A DNA stretch of 64,000 nucleotides from Tateyamaria sp. syn59 (GCF_007995245.1 NZ_VCBA01000005.1:124001-188000), one strand, 5' to 3'. Positions 35,668 to 45,368 are shown, counted from the first letter of the stretch. Numbers and translations: made by a program. The notes: generated from the sequence alone by a model not told the origin.

Positions 35668-36386
35668 GCGTCCAGGGTCTCATCCGCATGGGGGACAACA
35701 CGCTGGTGCTGGGCCAGCGTGTCTCGGAATGGTGCGGCCATGCGCCGGCGCTGGAGGAAGACATCGCGCTCGCCAATACCGCGCTGGACCTGATCGGTCA
35801 GACGCAGCTTTGGCTTGGCCTTGCTGCTGAACGTGAGGGCCAGGGGCGGACTGCCGACACGCTCGCCTATCACCGCGATGCGTGGGACTTTCGCAACCTC
35901 TTGCTGGTCGAGCAGCCGAACCGGGATTTCGGAGCGACCATGATGCGGCAATTCCTGTTCGATGCGTGGCATCTGGAGGCATTGAAGGCCTTGACCGAGC
36001 ATGAGGATGCCGAGATTGCCGCCATCGCCCAGAAGTCAGTAAAAGAGGTGACGTATCATCGCGAACGCTCTTCCGATACCGTCATCGCCTTGGGCGACGG
36101 GACCGAAGAGAGCCATGACCGGATGCAGGCTGCGCTGGATCGGCTCTGGCCTTATGTGGGCGAGATGTTCAGCACGGATAACGATGATCTGAAGGACATG
36201 TCGGCCCTGAAATCCGCGTTTGACCGCTATTTAGAGACTGTTTTAGCGGAGGCGACCTTGTCACGCCCCGACGGCGACTTTGCGCATATGGGCGGCAAGA
36301 CCGGGGCACGGCATACCGAACATCTGGGCCATATGCTGGCGACGATGCAGGTGCTGCCCCGCAGCTATCCGGACGCGACATGGTGA
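35664..36386 (+). CDS. paaC: 1,2-phenylacetyl-CoA epoxidase subunit PaaC
   Basis: PaaC is the catalytically inactive ferritin-like partner of PaaA in the epoxidase. The 240-residue helical protein has the family stretches LGQRVSEWCGHAPALEEDIALANTALDLIGQ and YHRERSSDTVIALGDGTEESHDRMQ, and TGARHTEHLGHMLATMQ near the C-terminus. The start is GTG 35664, which overlaps the paaB stop. Its end overlaps paaD by seven bases. Confidence 0.94.
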   Translation: MSVQGLIRMGDNTLVLGQRVSEWCGHAPALEEDIALANTALDLIGQTQLWLGLAAEREGQGRTADTLAYHRDAWDFRNLLLVEQPNRDFGATMMRQFLFDAWHLEALKALTEHEDAEIAAIAQKSVKEVTYHRERSSDTVIALGDGTEESHDRMQAALDRLWPYVGEMFSTDNDDLKDMSALKSAFDRYLETVLAEATLSRPDGDFAHMGGKTGARHTEHLGHMLATMQVLPRSYPDATW

Positions 36387-36847
36387 CAACGCGCGCCTCC
36401 GTGGATGAGGTCTGGACCTGGCTTGCAGCCATCCCGGACCCCGAAATCCCGGTCATCTCGCTGGTTGATCTGGGGATCATCCGCAACGTGCAGTGGCTGG
36501 ACGACACACTGGAAGTGACCGTGACGCCTACCTATTCCGGCTGTCCGGCAACCAGCATCATCAACATGGAGATTGAGACGACGTTGCGCGCCAAGGGCAT
36601 CCAAAACCTGTCTCTAAAAAGGCAAATAGCACCGCCTTGGACGACGGATTGGATGACGGACACCGGCAAGGCCAAACTGGAAAGCTATGGTATCGCACCG
36701 CCGCAACCTGCGGGCGGGCCGAAACGCTGCCCGCATTGCCAGTCAAGCCGCGTTGAGAAGATCAGCCAGTTCGGGTCGACCCCGTGCAAGGCGCAATGGC
36801 GCTGCACCGACTGCCTGGAACCCTTTGATTACTTCAAGTGCATTTAA
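36380..36847 (+). CDS. paaD: phenylacetate degradation protein PaaD
   Basis: PaaD is needed for an active epoxidase and probably helps Fe-S or iron-centre maturation. The 155-residue protein has an N-terminal MIP18/DUF59 domain (DPEIPVISLVDLGIIR and TPTYSGCPATSIIN). Its C-terminal zinc-ribbon-like tail has CPHC near 118 and CTDC near 142. Length and domain order are as in E. coli PaaD. It is coupled to paaC by overlap. Confidence 0.93.
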   Translation: MVTTRASVDEVWTWLAAIPDPEIPVISLVDLGIIRNVQWLDDTLEVTVTPTYSGCPATSIINMEIETTLRAKGIQNLSLKRQIAPPWTTDWMTDTGKAKLESYGIAPPQPAGGPKRCPHCQSSRVEKISQFGSTPCKAQWRCTDCLEPFDYFKCI

Positions 36848-36860
36848 CGGAGGATTTGCC

Positions 36861-37217
36861 ATGACCGATGTCACAGCATACGCACGCGCGGTTGTCGAAG
36901 CCTATATCGAAGGCACCCGCACCCGCGATATCGACCTATTGAAAACTGTGTTTCACGATGACGCCGTTATGACCGGCTGGCTGGGTTCCGACCTGCTGCA
37001 TGGCGGGCCGGAGCCATTTTACGGCGCGCTTGAAGCGAATGAGGTCGGCGAGGACTACAGCGGTGAGATCACTGCGCTGAAGGTCGATGAGAAGATCGCG
37101 ACAGCCTCGATCACCGAACGCAACTTGCTGGGCATGTCCTTCGACAACCATTTCCAGATCATTCAGCTGGATGACGGCACCTGGCGTATCTCAGCCAAGC
37201 TGTTCCGCCACTACTGA
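36861..37217 (+). CDS. NTF2-like protein within the paa operon
   Basis: This 118-residue protein has the NTF2/SnoaL-like cone fold pattern: a helical start (ARAVVEAYIEGTRTRDIDLLKTVFHDDAVMTG), a middle ITALKVDEKIATASITERNLLG strand pair and the terminal IIQLDDGTWRISAKLF. GGAGG precedes the ATG at 36861 and the gap from paaD is 13 bases. It sits between paaD and paaE and is not part of the classical paa set. It could be a small isomerase or hydratase or a binding protein for a pathway intermediate. No catalytic residues can be assigned with confidence. Confidence 0.82.
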   Translation: MTDVTAYARAVVEAYIEGTRTRDIDLLKTVFHDDAVMTGWLGSDLLHGGPEPFYGALEANEVGEDYSGEITALKVDEKIATASITERNLLGMSFDNHFQIIQLDDGTWRISAKLFRHY

Positions 37218-37227
37218 CAGGCTGACC

Positions 37228-38292
37228 ATGGCGCAATTCCACCCCCTGACCGTGACCGAAATCCACCGCACGATCCGCGATGCGGTGGTGCTGACGCTGC
37301 ACCCGGATGAACCGGACACCTTTCGTTTCACACCCGGCCAGTACCTGACCTTCAAACAGGATTTCGACGGGACCGAGCTGCGCCGGAACTATTCCATCTG
37401 CGCCGGGCTGGATGACGGCAAGCTGCAGGTGGGGGTCAAGCGCGTGGATGGCGGCGCGTTCTCGACCTTTGCCAACACCGAGCTGCAGGTGGGCGACACG
37501 CTGCATGCCATGGCGCCGATGGGGCAGTTCGGCACTGAACTAGACCCTAACAAGGGCAAAACGTACCTTGGCTTTGCGGGTGGGTCCGGGATCACGCCTA
37601 TTCTGTCGATCCTGAAAACCGTGCTCGCGCGCGAACCGAACAGCACCTTTACGCTCGTGTATGCCAACCGGGCGGTCCACACGATCATGTTCCGGGAGGA
37701 GCTTGAGGATCTGAAGAACCGGTATATGGGGCGTCTGACCCTGATCCACGTTCTTGAGACGGGGCAAGACATTGACCTGTTTTCGGGCCGTGTTGATCAG
37801 GAGAAATGCGCGCTGCTTTTCAAGTCGTGGATTGATGTGGGGGCGGTCGACACCGCCTTTATCTGCGGGCCGGAACCGATGATGCTCGCCATTTCCGAGG
37901 CGCTGGAGGCGCACGGGTTGACCAAGGATCAGATCAGGTTCGAGCTGTTTGGCGCAGGCCAGCAAGGGCGTCTGGCAAAGCAGGCCGTCAGCGCGCGCGC
38001 CGAAGGGGCGGCAGAAACGACGGTGCAGATCACGTTGGACGGCACGACCCATCAGATGGAGATGGCCAAAGATACCTCTGTGTTAGAGACTGCTTTGGCC
38101 AATTCCCTCGACGCGCCATTCGCCTGCAAGGCAGGGGTGTGTTCGACCTGCAAGGCCAAGGTGACGGGTGGCGAATACGAGATGCTGACCAACCATGCGC
38201 TTGAGGATTATGAGGTTGAGGCAGGCTTTGTCCTGACCTGCCAATGCTATCCGATCAGCGACACGCTGAGCATAGACTACGATCAACACTAG
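37228..38292 (+). CDS. paaE: 1,2-phenylacetyl-CoA epoxidase reductase subunit PaaE
   Basis: PaaE is the electron-transfer subunit that carries electrons from NADPH through FAD and a 2Fe-2S cluster to PaaA. The 354-residue protein has the FAD-binding RNYSICAG motif, the NADP-binding GGSGITPILSILKTVL motif and a C-terminal plant-type ferredoxin domain with Cys ligands in CKAGVCSTCKAKV and CQCYP. The ATG at 37228 gives the family start (MAQFHPLTVTEI). It is ten bases after the NTF2-like gene. Confidence 0.94.
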   Translation: MAQFHPLTVTEIHRTIRDAVVLTLHPDEPDTFRFTPGQYLTFKQDFDGTELRRNYSICAGLDDGKLQVGVKRVDGGAFSTFANTELQVGDTLHAMAPMGQFGTELDPNKGKTYLGFAGGSGITPILSILKTVLAREPNSTFTLVYANRAVHTIMFREELEDLKNRYMGRLTLIHVLETGQDIDLFSGRVDQEKCALLFKSWIDVGAVDTAFICGPEPMMLAISEALEAHGLTKDQIRFELFGAGQQGRLAKQAVSARAEGAAETTVQITLDGTTHQMEMAKDTSVLETALANSLDAPFACKAGVCSTCKAKVTGGEYEMLTNHALEDYEVEAGFVLTCQCYPISDTLSIDYDQH

Positions 38293-38301
38293 GGGGCCAC
38301 C

Positions 38302-40317
38302 ATGCGCCAGGTTCATTCATTTGCGGCGGGTGCCTGGGTGCCGCCGGGTTCAGGTGCGCGGTCGATTGCAAGCGCCATCACCGGTGACGTGATTGCCGAG
38401 GCCGGAAATGACGCGCTGGATGTGCAGGCGATGCGCGCCTATGCCCGCGATGTCGGTGGACCGGCGCTGCGCGCGATAACGTTTCATGAACGGGCCAAGA
38501 TGCTCAAGGCGCTGGCGCTGCATCTGCGCGAGCATCGGAAGGTGCTCTACGACCTCAGCTTTGACACGGGCGCCACGCAGTCCGATCACCTGATCGACAT
38601 TGACGGTGGGATCGGCACGATGCTGGTCTTCGCCTCCAAGGGGCGGCGCGAGATGCCGGATGCGCAGGTGTATCTGGATGGTCCGCCCGAGCAGTTGGGG
38701 CGTGGCGGTCAGTTTTTTGGCCAGCACATCTGCACACCGCTGCAAGGCGTTGCGCTGCATATCAATGCGTTCAATTTCCCGGTCTGGGGGATGCTGGAAA
38801 AGGTGGCTCCCACACTGCTGGCCGGTGTGCCCGCTATTGTGAAGCCTGCGACAGCGACGTCCTATGTCACCGAAGCCTGCGTGCGCCTGATGATTGACAG
38901 CGGGTATCTGCCCGAAGGCGCGTTGCAGCTTGTGTCGGGCGGCGTTGGCGATCTGCTGGATCATCTGGATTGCCAAGATGTGGTGACATTCACCGGGTCC
39001 GCCGATACGGCGCGCAAGCTGCGGAGCAACGCGAACTTGCTGGATAACGCGGTGCGCTTTACTGCGGAACAGGACAGTCTGAACGCGAGCGTTCTCGGGC
39101 CGGATGCCAAACCTGGAAGCGCTGAGTTCGATCTGTTCGTGAAGGAAGTGCAGCGGGAGATGACGGCGAAGGCCGGGCAGAAATGTACGGCCATTCGGCG
39201 GATTATGGTGCCAGAGGCGCAAGTGGATGCAGTGGTGGCAGCGATCCGCGCGCGACTTCAGCGCGTGACCATTAGCGACCCGCGTGACGAGGCCACGAAA
39301 ATGGGTGCATTGGTCTCTAACACGCATAAAAACGACGTTTTGGAGAAGGCCGCAAAGATCGGATCAGAGGCGGAACGAGTATTTGGTGACCCGGACGATT
39401 TTGCCATGGCGGGCAGCAAGGGTGCCTTTCTCCCGCCGATGCTGTTTCACTGTGCCGACCCGGACGCGGCGCAAGCGGTGCATGATGTCGAAGCCTTTGG
39501 CCCGGTTTCGACAATCATGCCGTACCGTGATTTGGACCACGCGGCGCAGTTGCTGAACCGGGGCAAAGGATCTCTGGTCGCGTCTGTCATAACCCATGAC
39601 GGCGACGTGGCGCGTGAGATCACCATGGCCTCTGCTGCGTTCCATGGACGGCTTTACTTCGACAATCGCGACAGCATGGCCGAGGCGACAGGGCATGGCG
39701 CACCCTTGCCGCATATGGTGCATGGCGGACCGGGCCGCGCGGGCGGCGGTGAGGAGCTGGGCGGTATTCGCGCAGTCAAACACTATATGCAGCGCACGGC
39801 CATTCAGGGCAGCCCCGACATCCTGACAGCCATTGGGCAACGCTGGGTGCCGGGCGGGACAGAGGCATCTGACAAACCTCACCCCTTCACGCGGGCCTTT
39901 GGCGATCTGGCTTTCGGCGACACGTTCAACAGCCCGTCGCGCACGGTGACGCTGGATGACATCGAGACATTCGCCCATTTCACCGGCGACACATTCTATG
40001 CCCACATGGACGATGCGGCCGCCAAGGCGAACCCGTTTTTCCCGGGTCGCGTGGCGCATGGGTATCTGCTGCTCAGTTTTGCCGCTGGTCTGTTCGTGCA
40101 ACCCGATCCAGGGCCGGTGCTTGCGAATACGGGCCTCGACAACCTGCGCTTCATGAAGCCGGTGGAAGCAGGCGACAGCATCAGGGTGCGTCTAACGGTC
40201 AAGGCCAAGACGCCGCGGAACGATGACTATGGCGAGGTGCGTTGGCACGTGACATTGACGAACCAAGATGATGATGTGGTGGCAGAGTATGAACTGCTGA
40301 CCATGAATGCCTACTGA
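38302..40317 (+). CDS. paaZ: bifunctional oxepin-CoA hydrolase/aldehyde dehydrogenase PaaZ
   Basis: PaaZ hydrolytically opens the oxepin-CoA ring and oxidises the resulting aldehyde with NADP. The 671-residue protein has an aldehyde dehydrogenase domain (1-510) with Glu256 (FTAEQDSLN) and Cys295 ([10 protein letters not shown]), and a MaoC-type hydratase domain with Asp563 ([10 protein letters not shown]) and His568. Both active sites look intact. The main degradation route should therefore operate, rather than the tropone-forming shunt reported where the ALDH half is missing. Its 3' end overlaps paaX by 11 bases. Confidence 0.95.
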   Translation: MRQVHSFAAGAWVPPGSGARSIASAITGDVIAEAGNDALDVQAMRAYARDVGGPALRAITFHERAKMLKALALHLREHRKVLYDLSFDTGATQSDHLIDIDGGIGTMLVFASKGRREMPDAQVYLDGPPEQLGRGGQFFGQHICTPLQGVALHINAFNFPVWGMLEKVAPTLLAGVPAIVKPATATSYVTEACVRLMIDSGYLPEGALQLVSGGVGDLLDHLDCQDVVTFTGSADTARKLRSNANLLDNAVRFTAEQDSLNASVLGPDAKPGSAEFDLFVKEVQREMTAKAGQKCTAIRRIMVPEAQVDAVVAAIRARLQRVTISDPRDEATKMGALVSNTHKNDVLEKAAKIGSEAERVFGDPDDFAMAGSKGAFLPPMLFHCADPDAAQAVHDVEAFGPVSTIMPYRDLDHAAQLLNRGKGSLVASVITHDGDVAREITMASAAFHGRLYFDNRDSMAEATGHGAPLPHMVHGGPGRAGGGEELGGIRAVKHYMQRTAIQGSPDILTAIGQRWVPGGTEASDKPHPFTRAFGDLAFGDTFNSPSRTVTLDDIETFAHFTGDTFYAHMDDAAAKANPFFPGRVAHGYLLLSFAAGLFVQPDPGPVLANTGLDNLRFMKPVEAGDSIRVRLTVKAKTPRNDDYGEVRWHVTLTNQDDDVVAEYELLTMNAY

Positions 40318-41053
40318 CGCCTATTCCCAAGCCCTTCAAAGCCTAAGCGACCTTGGCCCCTTGCGGGTTTGGTCCCTTTTAGTGACAGTTTTTGGCGATC
40401 TGGCGCCGGATCAGCCGCTGAATGGACCGACGCTGTCCGCCATCATGGGCGAGATCGGGATCAAGCCGGAGGCGTCGCGCGTGGCCCTGCACCGGCTGCG
40501 CAGCGACGGGTGGGTGAGTTCGGCGAAACAGGGGCGCAACAGCCTGCACAGCTTGACCGCCAAGGGACGGTCGGACAGCGATGCGGCACGCGGGCGCATC
40601 TATGGTGGCGGTCAGGCAACCGAGGCTGTGGCCATTCTGATGCAGGCAAACACGGAGCTTGATCCGACCAGGTTCGCACAGATCGCATCCCGCCTGTTTC
40701 TATGCAGTTCAACCGAACTGCTGCCATCGGACGCCATGCGCCTCGCACCCGAGAGCCTGCCCCCTTGGTTGGGATCACAGATCGAGACGGATGGGATGCG
40801 CGATGCCTACAAGTCGCTGCACGCCGTTCTGACAGACATCTCGGAAGAACTGGATCAGGACATGACGCCTGTTCAAACTGCGGCGTTGCGAGTGCTGATC
40901 GTGCATGCGTGGCGGCGGCTGACCCTGAAACACCCGGACTTGCCGCGCGCAGCGCATTCGCCCGATTGGCGGGGCCATGACTGCCGGGCGCTGGTGCAAA
41001 CCTTGCTGGAGCGGTATCCGCGCCCCGCGCTGGATGCGATAAAACCCGCCTAA
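40307..41053 (+). CDS. paaX: PaaX-family transcriptional repressor
   Basis: PaaX is the phenylacetyl-CoA-responsive repressor of paa genes. The 248-residue protein has an N-terminal winged helix (TLSAIMGEIGIKPEASRVALHRLRSDGWVSSAKQGRNSLHSLTAKG) followed by PaaX-like domains. It is the last gene of the operon and overlaps paaZ, so it would autoregulate if it acts on the inverted repeat upstream of the thiolase. The C-terminal part is shorter than that of E. coli PaaX (about 316 residues). Confidence 0.88.
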   Translation: MPTDAYSQALQSLSDLGPLRVWSLLVTVFGDLAPDQPLNGPTLSAIMGEIGIKPEASRVALHRLRSDGWVSSAKQGRNSLHSLTAKGRSDSDAARGRIYGGGQATEAVAILMQANTELDPTRFAQIASRLFLCSSTELLPSDAMRLAPESLPPWLGSQIETDGMRDAYKSLHAVLTDISEELDQDMTPVQTAALRVLIVHAWRRLTLKHPDLPRAAHSPDWRGHDCRALVQTLLERYPRPALDAIKPA

Positions 41054-41095
41054 ACCGCGCTTTCCCAAGGGCGAAACGCGCGCTATAGCGGGCGC

Positions 41096-41710
41096 ATGAC
41101 GAACCATTTGCATATTTCCGACCTGCCCGATGACCTTGATCTGGGACCGGTCGTCGCCATCGACTGCGAAACCATGGGCCTGAACCCGCACCGCGACCGG
41201 CTATGCGTTGTGCAGCTGTCGGGCGGTGACGGCAACGCACATATCGTGCAGATCAAGCTGGGCCAGACCGAAGCACCAAACCTGTGCCGCTTGCTGGAAG
41301 ACCCCAACGTGCTCAAGCTCTTTCACTTCGGCCGCTTTGACATTGCCGCGATGCTGAACGCCTTTGGCGCGGTCACAGCACCCGTTTACTGCACCAAGAT
41401 CGCAAGCCGCCTGATCCGCACTTACACGGACCGCCATGGGCTGAAGAACCTGTTGCAGGAAATGCTGGGCATCGACATCTCGAAGCAGCAGCAATCCAGC
41501 GACTGGGGTGCCGACACCCTGACCGATGCGCAGTTGGAATATGCAGCATCGGACGTTCTGTACCTGCACAAACTGCGCGAGGCACTGAACGAGCGTTTGG
41601 AGCGCGAGGGACGGATGGAGATCGCGCAGGCCTGTTTCGACTTCCTGCCCATGCGCGCGCGTCTGGACCTGGCGGGCTGGCCCGACACGGACATCTTCGC
41701 CCACTCATGA
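41096..41710 (+). CDS. nrnC: NrnC-type nanoRNase (RNase D-like DEDDy exonuclease)
   Basis: NrnC degrades short oligoribonucleotides (nanoRNA) and replaces Orn in many alphaproteobacteria. The 204-residue protein is a bare DEDDy exonuclease without the HRDC domains of RNase D. Active-site residues are Asp23 and Glu25 (IDCETMG), Asp82 (HFGRFD), and Tyr149 and Asp153 (LEYAASDVLYLHKL). Length matches NrnC. A shorter-than-usual RNase D is the alternative label. Its stop overlaps the kdsD start (ATGA). Confidence 0.9.
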   Translation: MTNHLHISDLPDDLDLGPVVAIDCETMGLNPHRDRLCVVQLSGGDGNAHIVQIKLGQTEAPNLCRLLEDPNVLKLFHFGRFDIAAMLNAFGAVTAPVYCTKIASRLIRTYTDRHGLKNLLQEMLGIDISKQQQSSDWGADTLTDAQLEYAASDVLYLHKLREALNERLEREGRMEIAQACFDFLPMRARLDLAGWPDTDIFAHS

Positions 41711-42690
41711 GCAGCAAGACGCCCTTTCTGGATACGGCGCGCCGGGTGATCCGGACAGAGGCCGATGCGCTGCGGGTGCTGGCCGACGGGTTGGATGACA
41801 GCTTTCGCACCGCTGTTGATATTCTGCTGAACGCATCGGGCCGTGTGATCGTCACGGGGATCGGCAAGTCCGGGCATATCGCGCGCAAGATCGCGGCGAC
41901 ACTGGCCAGCACCGGCACACCGGCGCAATTTGTACACCCGGCCGAGGCCAGCCACGGCGATCTGGGCATGGTCACACGGGCTGACGTTGTACTGGCCATT
42001 TCCAACTCGGGCGAGGCACCGGAACTGGCCAACATGATCTCGTTCTCGCGCCGGTTCGACATCCCGCTGATCGGCATCACCAAGGCACCGCAAAGCGCGC
42101 TTGGCATTGCGTGCGATGTTGTCCTGCAATTGCCGGATCTTGGCGAAGCCTGTGGCACGGGTATCGTGCCAACGACCTCCACCACGCTGACGCTTGCAAT
42201 GGGCGACGCGCTGGCCGTGGCGCTGATGGAGCACCGCGAATTCACGGCCGAGCATTTCCGCGAGTTTCACCCAGGTGGCAAGCTGGGCGCGCAATTGGCC
42301 CGTGTCTCCGACCTCATGCACACGGGCACGGCCATGCCCCTTGTCAGCGAGGACACGACAATGGCCGATGCGTTGCTTGAAATCAGCGAAAAGGGCTTTG
42401 GCGTTGTAGGTGTCACGCAGACGGATGGCCGTTTGGTGGGCATCATCACCGACGGTGACCTGCGGCGCCACATGAGCGCTGGCTTGCTGGACTTGAAGGC
42501 GCATGACGTAATGACCATGTCTCCCAGAACGATAGGCCCGGATATTCTGGCGCAGGAAGCGGTCAGCATCATGAACGGGCGCGCAGGCGAAAGATCCGTG
42601 ACGTGCTTGTTCGTGGCCGAGGATGACAACGGCAGTACGCCCAAGGGTCTCATTCACATCCACGACTGCCTGCGTGTGGGTCTGGGGTAA
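41707..42690 (+). CDS. kdsD: D-arabinose 5-phosphate isomerase
   Basis: KdsD/KpsF converts ribulose 5-phosphate to arabinose 5-phosphate, the first step of Kdo synthesis. The 327-residue protein has a SIS domain with ISNSGEAPEL and the IGKSGHIARKIAATLAS loop, then two CBS domains (about 205-325) with ITDGDLRRHMS. It is coupled to nrnC by a 4-base overlap. It leads the lptC-lptA-lptB run, the usual alphaproteobacterial order. Confidence 0.94.
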   Translation: MSSKTPFLDTARRVIRTEADALRVLADGLDDSFRTAVDILLNASGRVIVTGIGKSGHIARKIAATLASTGTPAQFVHPAEASHGDLGMVTRADVVLAISNSGEAPELANMISFSRRFDIPLIGITKAPQSALGIACDVVLQLPDLGEACGTGIVPTTSTTLTLAMGDALAVALMEHREFTAEHFREFHPGGKLGAQLARVSDLMHTGTAMPLVSEDTTMADALLEISEKGFGVVGVTQTDGRLVGIITDGDLRRHMSAGLLDLKAHDVMTMSPRTIGPDILAQEAVSIMNGRAGERSVTCLFVAEDDNGSTPKGLIHIHDCLRVGLG

Positions 42691-42699
42691 GGACATGGC

Positions 42700-43299
42700 A
42701 TGGACAGGTATTCAAAGCTCGTCGCCTGGCTCAAGGTGCTGCTGCCGCTAGCGGCGCTTGCGCTGCTGTCCACGCTGTTCCTGCTGTCGCGCAATATTGA
42801 CCCGGTGGCCTCTGTTCCCTTTGCCGAAACCGAGATCCAGGAACGATTACGGGGTCAGCAGGTGACGGCACCGTTCTTTTCCGGCACATCCAATAGCGGC
42901 GACCGCATTTCCGTTTCTGCCGGGACGATGGCAACGGCGGATGGCCAGAACAATGCGGCCACGGATCTGGCGGCGCATATTGATCTGGCGGGCGGCACAC
43001 GCGTGGTGCTGTTTTCGGACCGCGGGGCCTTTGACCTGGCGCGGGGCGCGTCATCGCTGGAAGGGAACGTCGTGATCACGACATCGACGGGCTACAAGCT
43101 GAACTCCGAAGAACTGTTGACTGATTTCGAACGGATGACCGTCGAATCGCCGGGGCCCGTGAACGGCACTGGCCTTTTGGGAACGTTGGAAGCGGGCCAG
43201 ATGCGCCTGGAAAAACCGAACGGCGGCGAGAATGCCCAATTGATTTTCACAAACGGCGTAAAGTTGGTATACCGCCCGCAAGAATTGGAAGAAGAATAG
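42700..43299 (+). CDS. lptC: LPS export ABC transporter periplasmic protein LptC
   Basis: LptC anchors the periplasmic LPS bridge to the inner-membrane LptBFG complex. The 199-residue protein has one N-terminal transmembrane helix (VLLPLAALALLSTLFLLS, about 13-30) and a beta-jellyroll periplasmic domain (about 50-190). The sequence is divergent, as is typical for LptC. Position between kdsD and lptA supports the call. The gap to lptA is four bases. Confidence 0.9.
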   Translation: MDRYSKLVAWLKVLLPLAALALLSTLFLLSRNIDPVASVPFAETEIQERLRGQQVTAPFFSGTSNSGDRISVSAGTMATADGQNNAATDLAAHIDLAGGTRVVLFSDRGAFDLARGASSLEGNVVITTSTGYKLNSEELLTDFERMTVESPGPVNGTGLLGTLEAGQMRLEKPNGGENAQLIFTNGVKLVYRPQELEEE

Positions 43300-43303
43300 A
43301 CCC

Positions 43304-43792
43304 GTGACTTTTTTGCGTGCCATAGCCTGCCTGATCCTGATGGGTCTGATCACTCCACTTTACGCGCAGGGCACGCAGGTGGCTTTTGGCGCGATCCGAC
43401 AGGATACATCGGCTCCGGTAGAGGTCAGTGCTGATGAACTGAACGTAGATCAGGAGACGGGTGCCGCCGTGTTCACGGGGAACGTCGTGATCGGTCAGGG
43501 CGAGATGCGCCTGTCTGCACCGCGCGTGCTGGTGATCTATCGCGAGGATCAGGCGGGCATCGAACGGATGGAGGCGACGGGCGGTGTCACATTAGTGTCC
43601 GGTCCAGACGCCGCTGAGTCGCGCCGTGCCGACTACAGCATCGACACCGGCCTGATCATCATGACGGGTGACGTGCTGCTGACGCAGGGCCAAAGCGCCA
43701 TTGCGTCCGAGCGGATGACCGTCAATCTGGAAGACGGGACCGCGCGGATGCAGGGCAGCGTCAAGACGATCCTTCAGACTGGCAACAACTGA
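43304..43792 (+). CDS. lptA: LPS transport protein LptA
   Basis: LptA forms the periplasmic beta-jellyroll bridge that carries LPS to the outer membrane. The 162-residue protein has a signal peptide ([21 protein letters not shown]) and the OstA/LptA pattern [33 protein letters not shown]. The start is GTG 43304. Its stop overlaps the lptB start (ATG 43792 within TGATGG), so the export genes are coupled. Confidence 0.93.
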   Translation: MTFLRAIACLILMGLITPLYAQGTQVAFGAIRQDTSAPVEVSADELNVDQETGAAVFTGNVVIGQGEMRLSAPRVLVIYREDQAGIERMEATGGVTLVSGPDAAESRRADYSIDTGLIIMTGDVLLTQGQSAIASERMTVNLEDGTARMQGSVKTILQTGNN

Positions 43793-44550
43793 TGGCAGCC
43801 CCTGATCTGAAAGTGGCAGAAGGGTCGTCCGGATTGCGTATTTCGCACTTGCGGAAATCCTACCGCAAGAAGCTGGTGATCCGCGACTTTTCCATGGAAT
43901 TGAACCGGGGTGAGGTTGTCGCCCTGTTGGGCCCGAACGGGTCGGGCAAGACCACCACGTTCTATGCCGTGGCCGGACTGGTCACGGCCGAAGGAGGCAC
44001 TGTCACGCTGGACGGCACGGATGTGAGCAGCCTGCCTATGTACCGGCGCGCGCAGATGGGCATTGGCTATCTGCCCCAGGAAATGAGCATTTTCCGCGGC
44101 CTCAGCGTGCAGGACAACATCCTGGCCATTCTCGACATCACCGAACCCGACCGGCACAAACGGCGTGAGCGGCTGGAGGAATTGCTGAGCGAGTTCTCGA
44201 TCGAGCATTTGCGCCGTGCCCCCGCGCTGGCACTGTCCGGGGGCGAACGGCGGCGGGTGGAAATCGCGCGTTCATTGGCTGCCAACCCCAAATATCTGCT
44301 GCTGGACGAACCGTTTGCCGGGGTTGATCCAATCTCGGTCGGAGACATTCGACATCTGGTGGCGGATCTGAAAAAGCGTGGCATTGGCGTGCTGATCACC
44401 GACCACAACGTGCGCGAAACGCTCGAGATCGTGGACCGGGCCTATATTCTGCACGACGGGCAGGTTCTTATGTCGGGAACACCCGAAGACGTCGTGCAGA
44501 ACGAAAACGTGCGCCGCGTCTATCTGGGCGAGAACTTCCGGATCGGGTAA
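43792..44550 (+). CDS. lptB: LPS export ABC transporter ATPase LptB
   Basis: LptB is the cytoplasmic ATPase that drives LPS extraction with LptF and LptG. The 252-residue protein has Walker [10 protein letters not shown] (47-54), the Q-loop ([12 protein letters not shown]), the signature [15 protein letters not shown], Walker [14 protein letters not shown] and the switch His in TDHNVRETL. All motifs are intact. This is the end of the lpt run; 218 bases follow before hpf. Confidence 0.96.
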   Translation: MAAPDLKVAEGSSGLRISHLRKSYRKKLVIRDFSMELNRGEVVALLGPNGSGKTTTFYAVAGLVTAEGGTVTLDGTDVSSLPMYRRAQMGIGYLPQEMSIFRGLSVQDNILAILDITEPDRHKRRERLEELLSEFSIEHLRRAPALALSGGERRRVEIARSLAANPKYLLLDEPFAGVDPISVGDIRHLVADLKKRGIGVLITDHNVRETLEIVDRAYILHDGQVLMSGTPEDVVQNENVRRVYLGENFRIG

Positions 44551-44642
44551 CCCTGCCAGCCGCTTTTCATTGACTCCGGGTGCACTTTTGGCGTGCAATG
44601 CACGTATGGCTTTTGCACTGTCCACGATCTGCAATGTCCCCC

Positions 44643-44655
44643 CCCGTCCGACGGG
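44643..44655 (+). terminator. small hairpin between lptB and hpf
   Basis: CCCGT (44643-44647) pairs with ACGGG (44651-44655), followed by CTTTGAC. It is a short candidate terminator for lptB, 93 bases past its stop. The rest of 44551-44768 holds no gene; a short perfect repeat CGTGCA-A-TGCACG is at 44592-44604. Confidence 0.35.
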
Positions 44656-44768
44656 CTTTGACATAGATCAGGGTCCAGCCAAGCCATTTCCGCAATTCTA
44701 GATACGTACGCGCCGTCAATGACTTGGTGGTCAATTCGTGCGTTGCGGACACATCAGAAGGAGCAAGA

Positions 44769-45332
44769 ATGCAGTATCAAATCAGTGGCAAACAGATCGA
44801 CATCGGCGAAGCGCTGCAAACCCATGTACGGGATGATTTGGGCGCAGTTGTGCAAAAATATGCCGAACGCCCGACGAACGCCCAAGTGGTCTTTTCCAAG
44901 TCGGCGCATGAATATGTCTGCGAAGCGACGGTGCACTTGTCTACCGGTCTGACAGCGCAGGCCAAGGCCCATGCCACTGAAATATATGCCGCTTTTGATG
45001 GCTGTTCCGATAAAATGGAAAAGCAGCTGCGGCGCTACAAGCGGCGTCTCAAGGACCATCACAAGGAACGTGCGCAGCCGGTTGAACTCTCCGGCGCGGC
45101 CTCTTATATCCTCGCTTCTGATGCAGGCGCAGACGACTCGGAGCCCGAGACGCTGCAACCGATGATCGTGGCCGAGATGGAAACCAAGATCCCATCCCTT
45201 TCGGTCGGTGAAGCGGTCATGCAAATGGAATTGGCGGGCGCCCCTGTGCTGGTGTTCCGAAACGAAGGGAAAGACGGGCTGAACGTGGTCTACCGTCGCG
45301 ATGACGGGAATATTGGCTGGATCGACCCGTAA
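44769..45332 (+). CDS. hpf: ribosome hibernation promoting factor, long form
   Basis: This 187-residue protein is a long-type HPF, which dimerises 70S ribosomes into inactive 100S particles in stationary phase. The N-terminal domain has QYQISGKQIDIGEALQTHV and the basic helix MEKQLRRYKRRLKDHHKER. The C-terminal dimerisation domain is at about 130-187 (EAVMQMELAGAPVLVFRNEGKDGLNVVYRRDDGNIGWI). The ATG at 44769 follows AAGGAG. rpoN, often just upstream, is absent. ptsN follows after 36 bases. Confidence 0.94.
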   Translation: MQYQISGKQIDIGEALQTHVRDDLGAVVQKYAERPTNAQVVFSKSAHEYVCEATVHLSTGLTAQAKAHATEIYAAFDGCSDKMEKQLRRYKRRLKDHHKERAQPVELSGAASYILASDAGADDSEPETLQPMIVAEMETKIPSLSVGEAVMQMELAGAPVLVFRNEGKDGLNVVYRRDDGNIGWIDP

Positions 45333-45368
45333 GGGATCGGTGCCACGGCGCACCGACAAGCGAGCAGA

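Noticed and set aside
44591-44603. GG...GC pattern resembling a sigma-54 promoter before hpf
   Set aside because: The GG and GC are 10 bases apart rather than the required 12, and the flanking consensus is missing.
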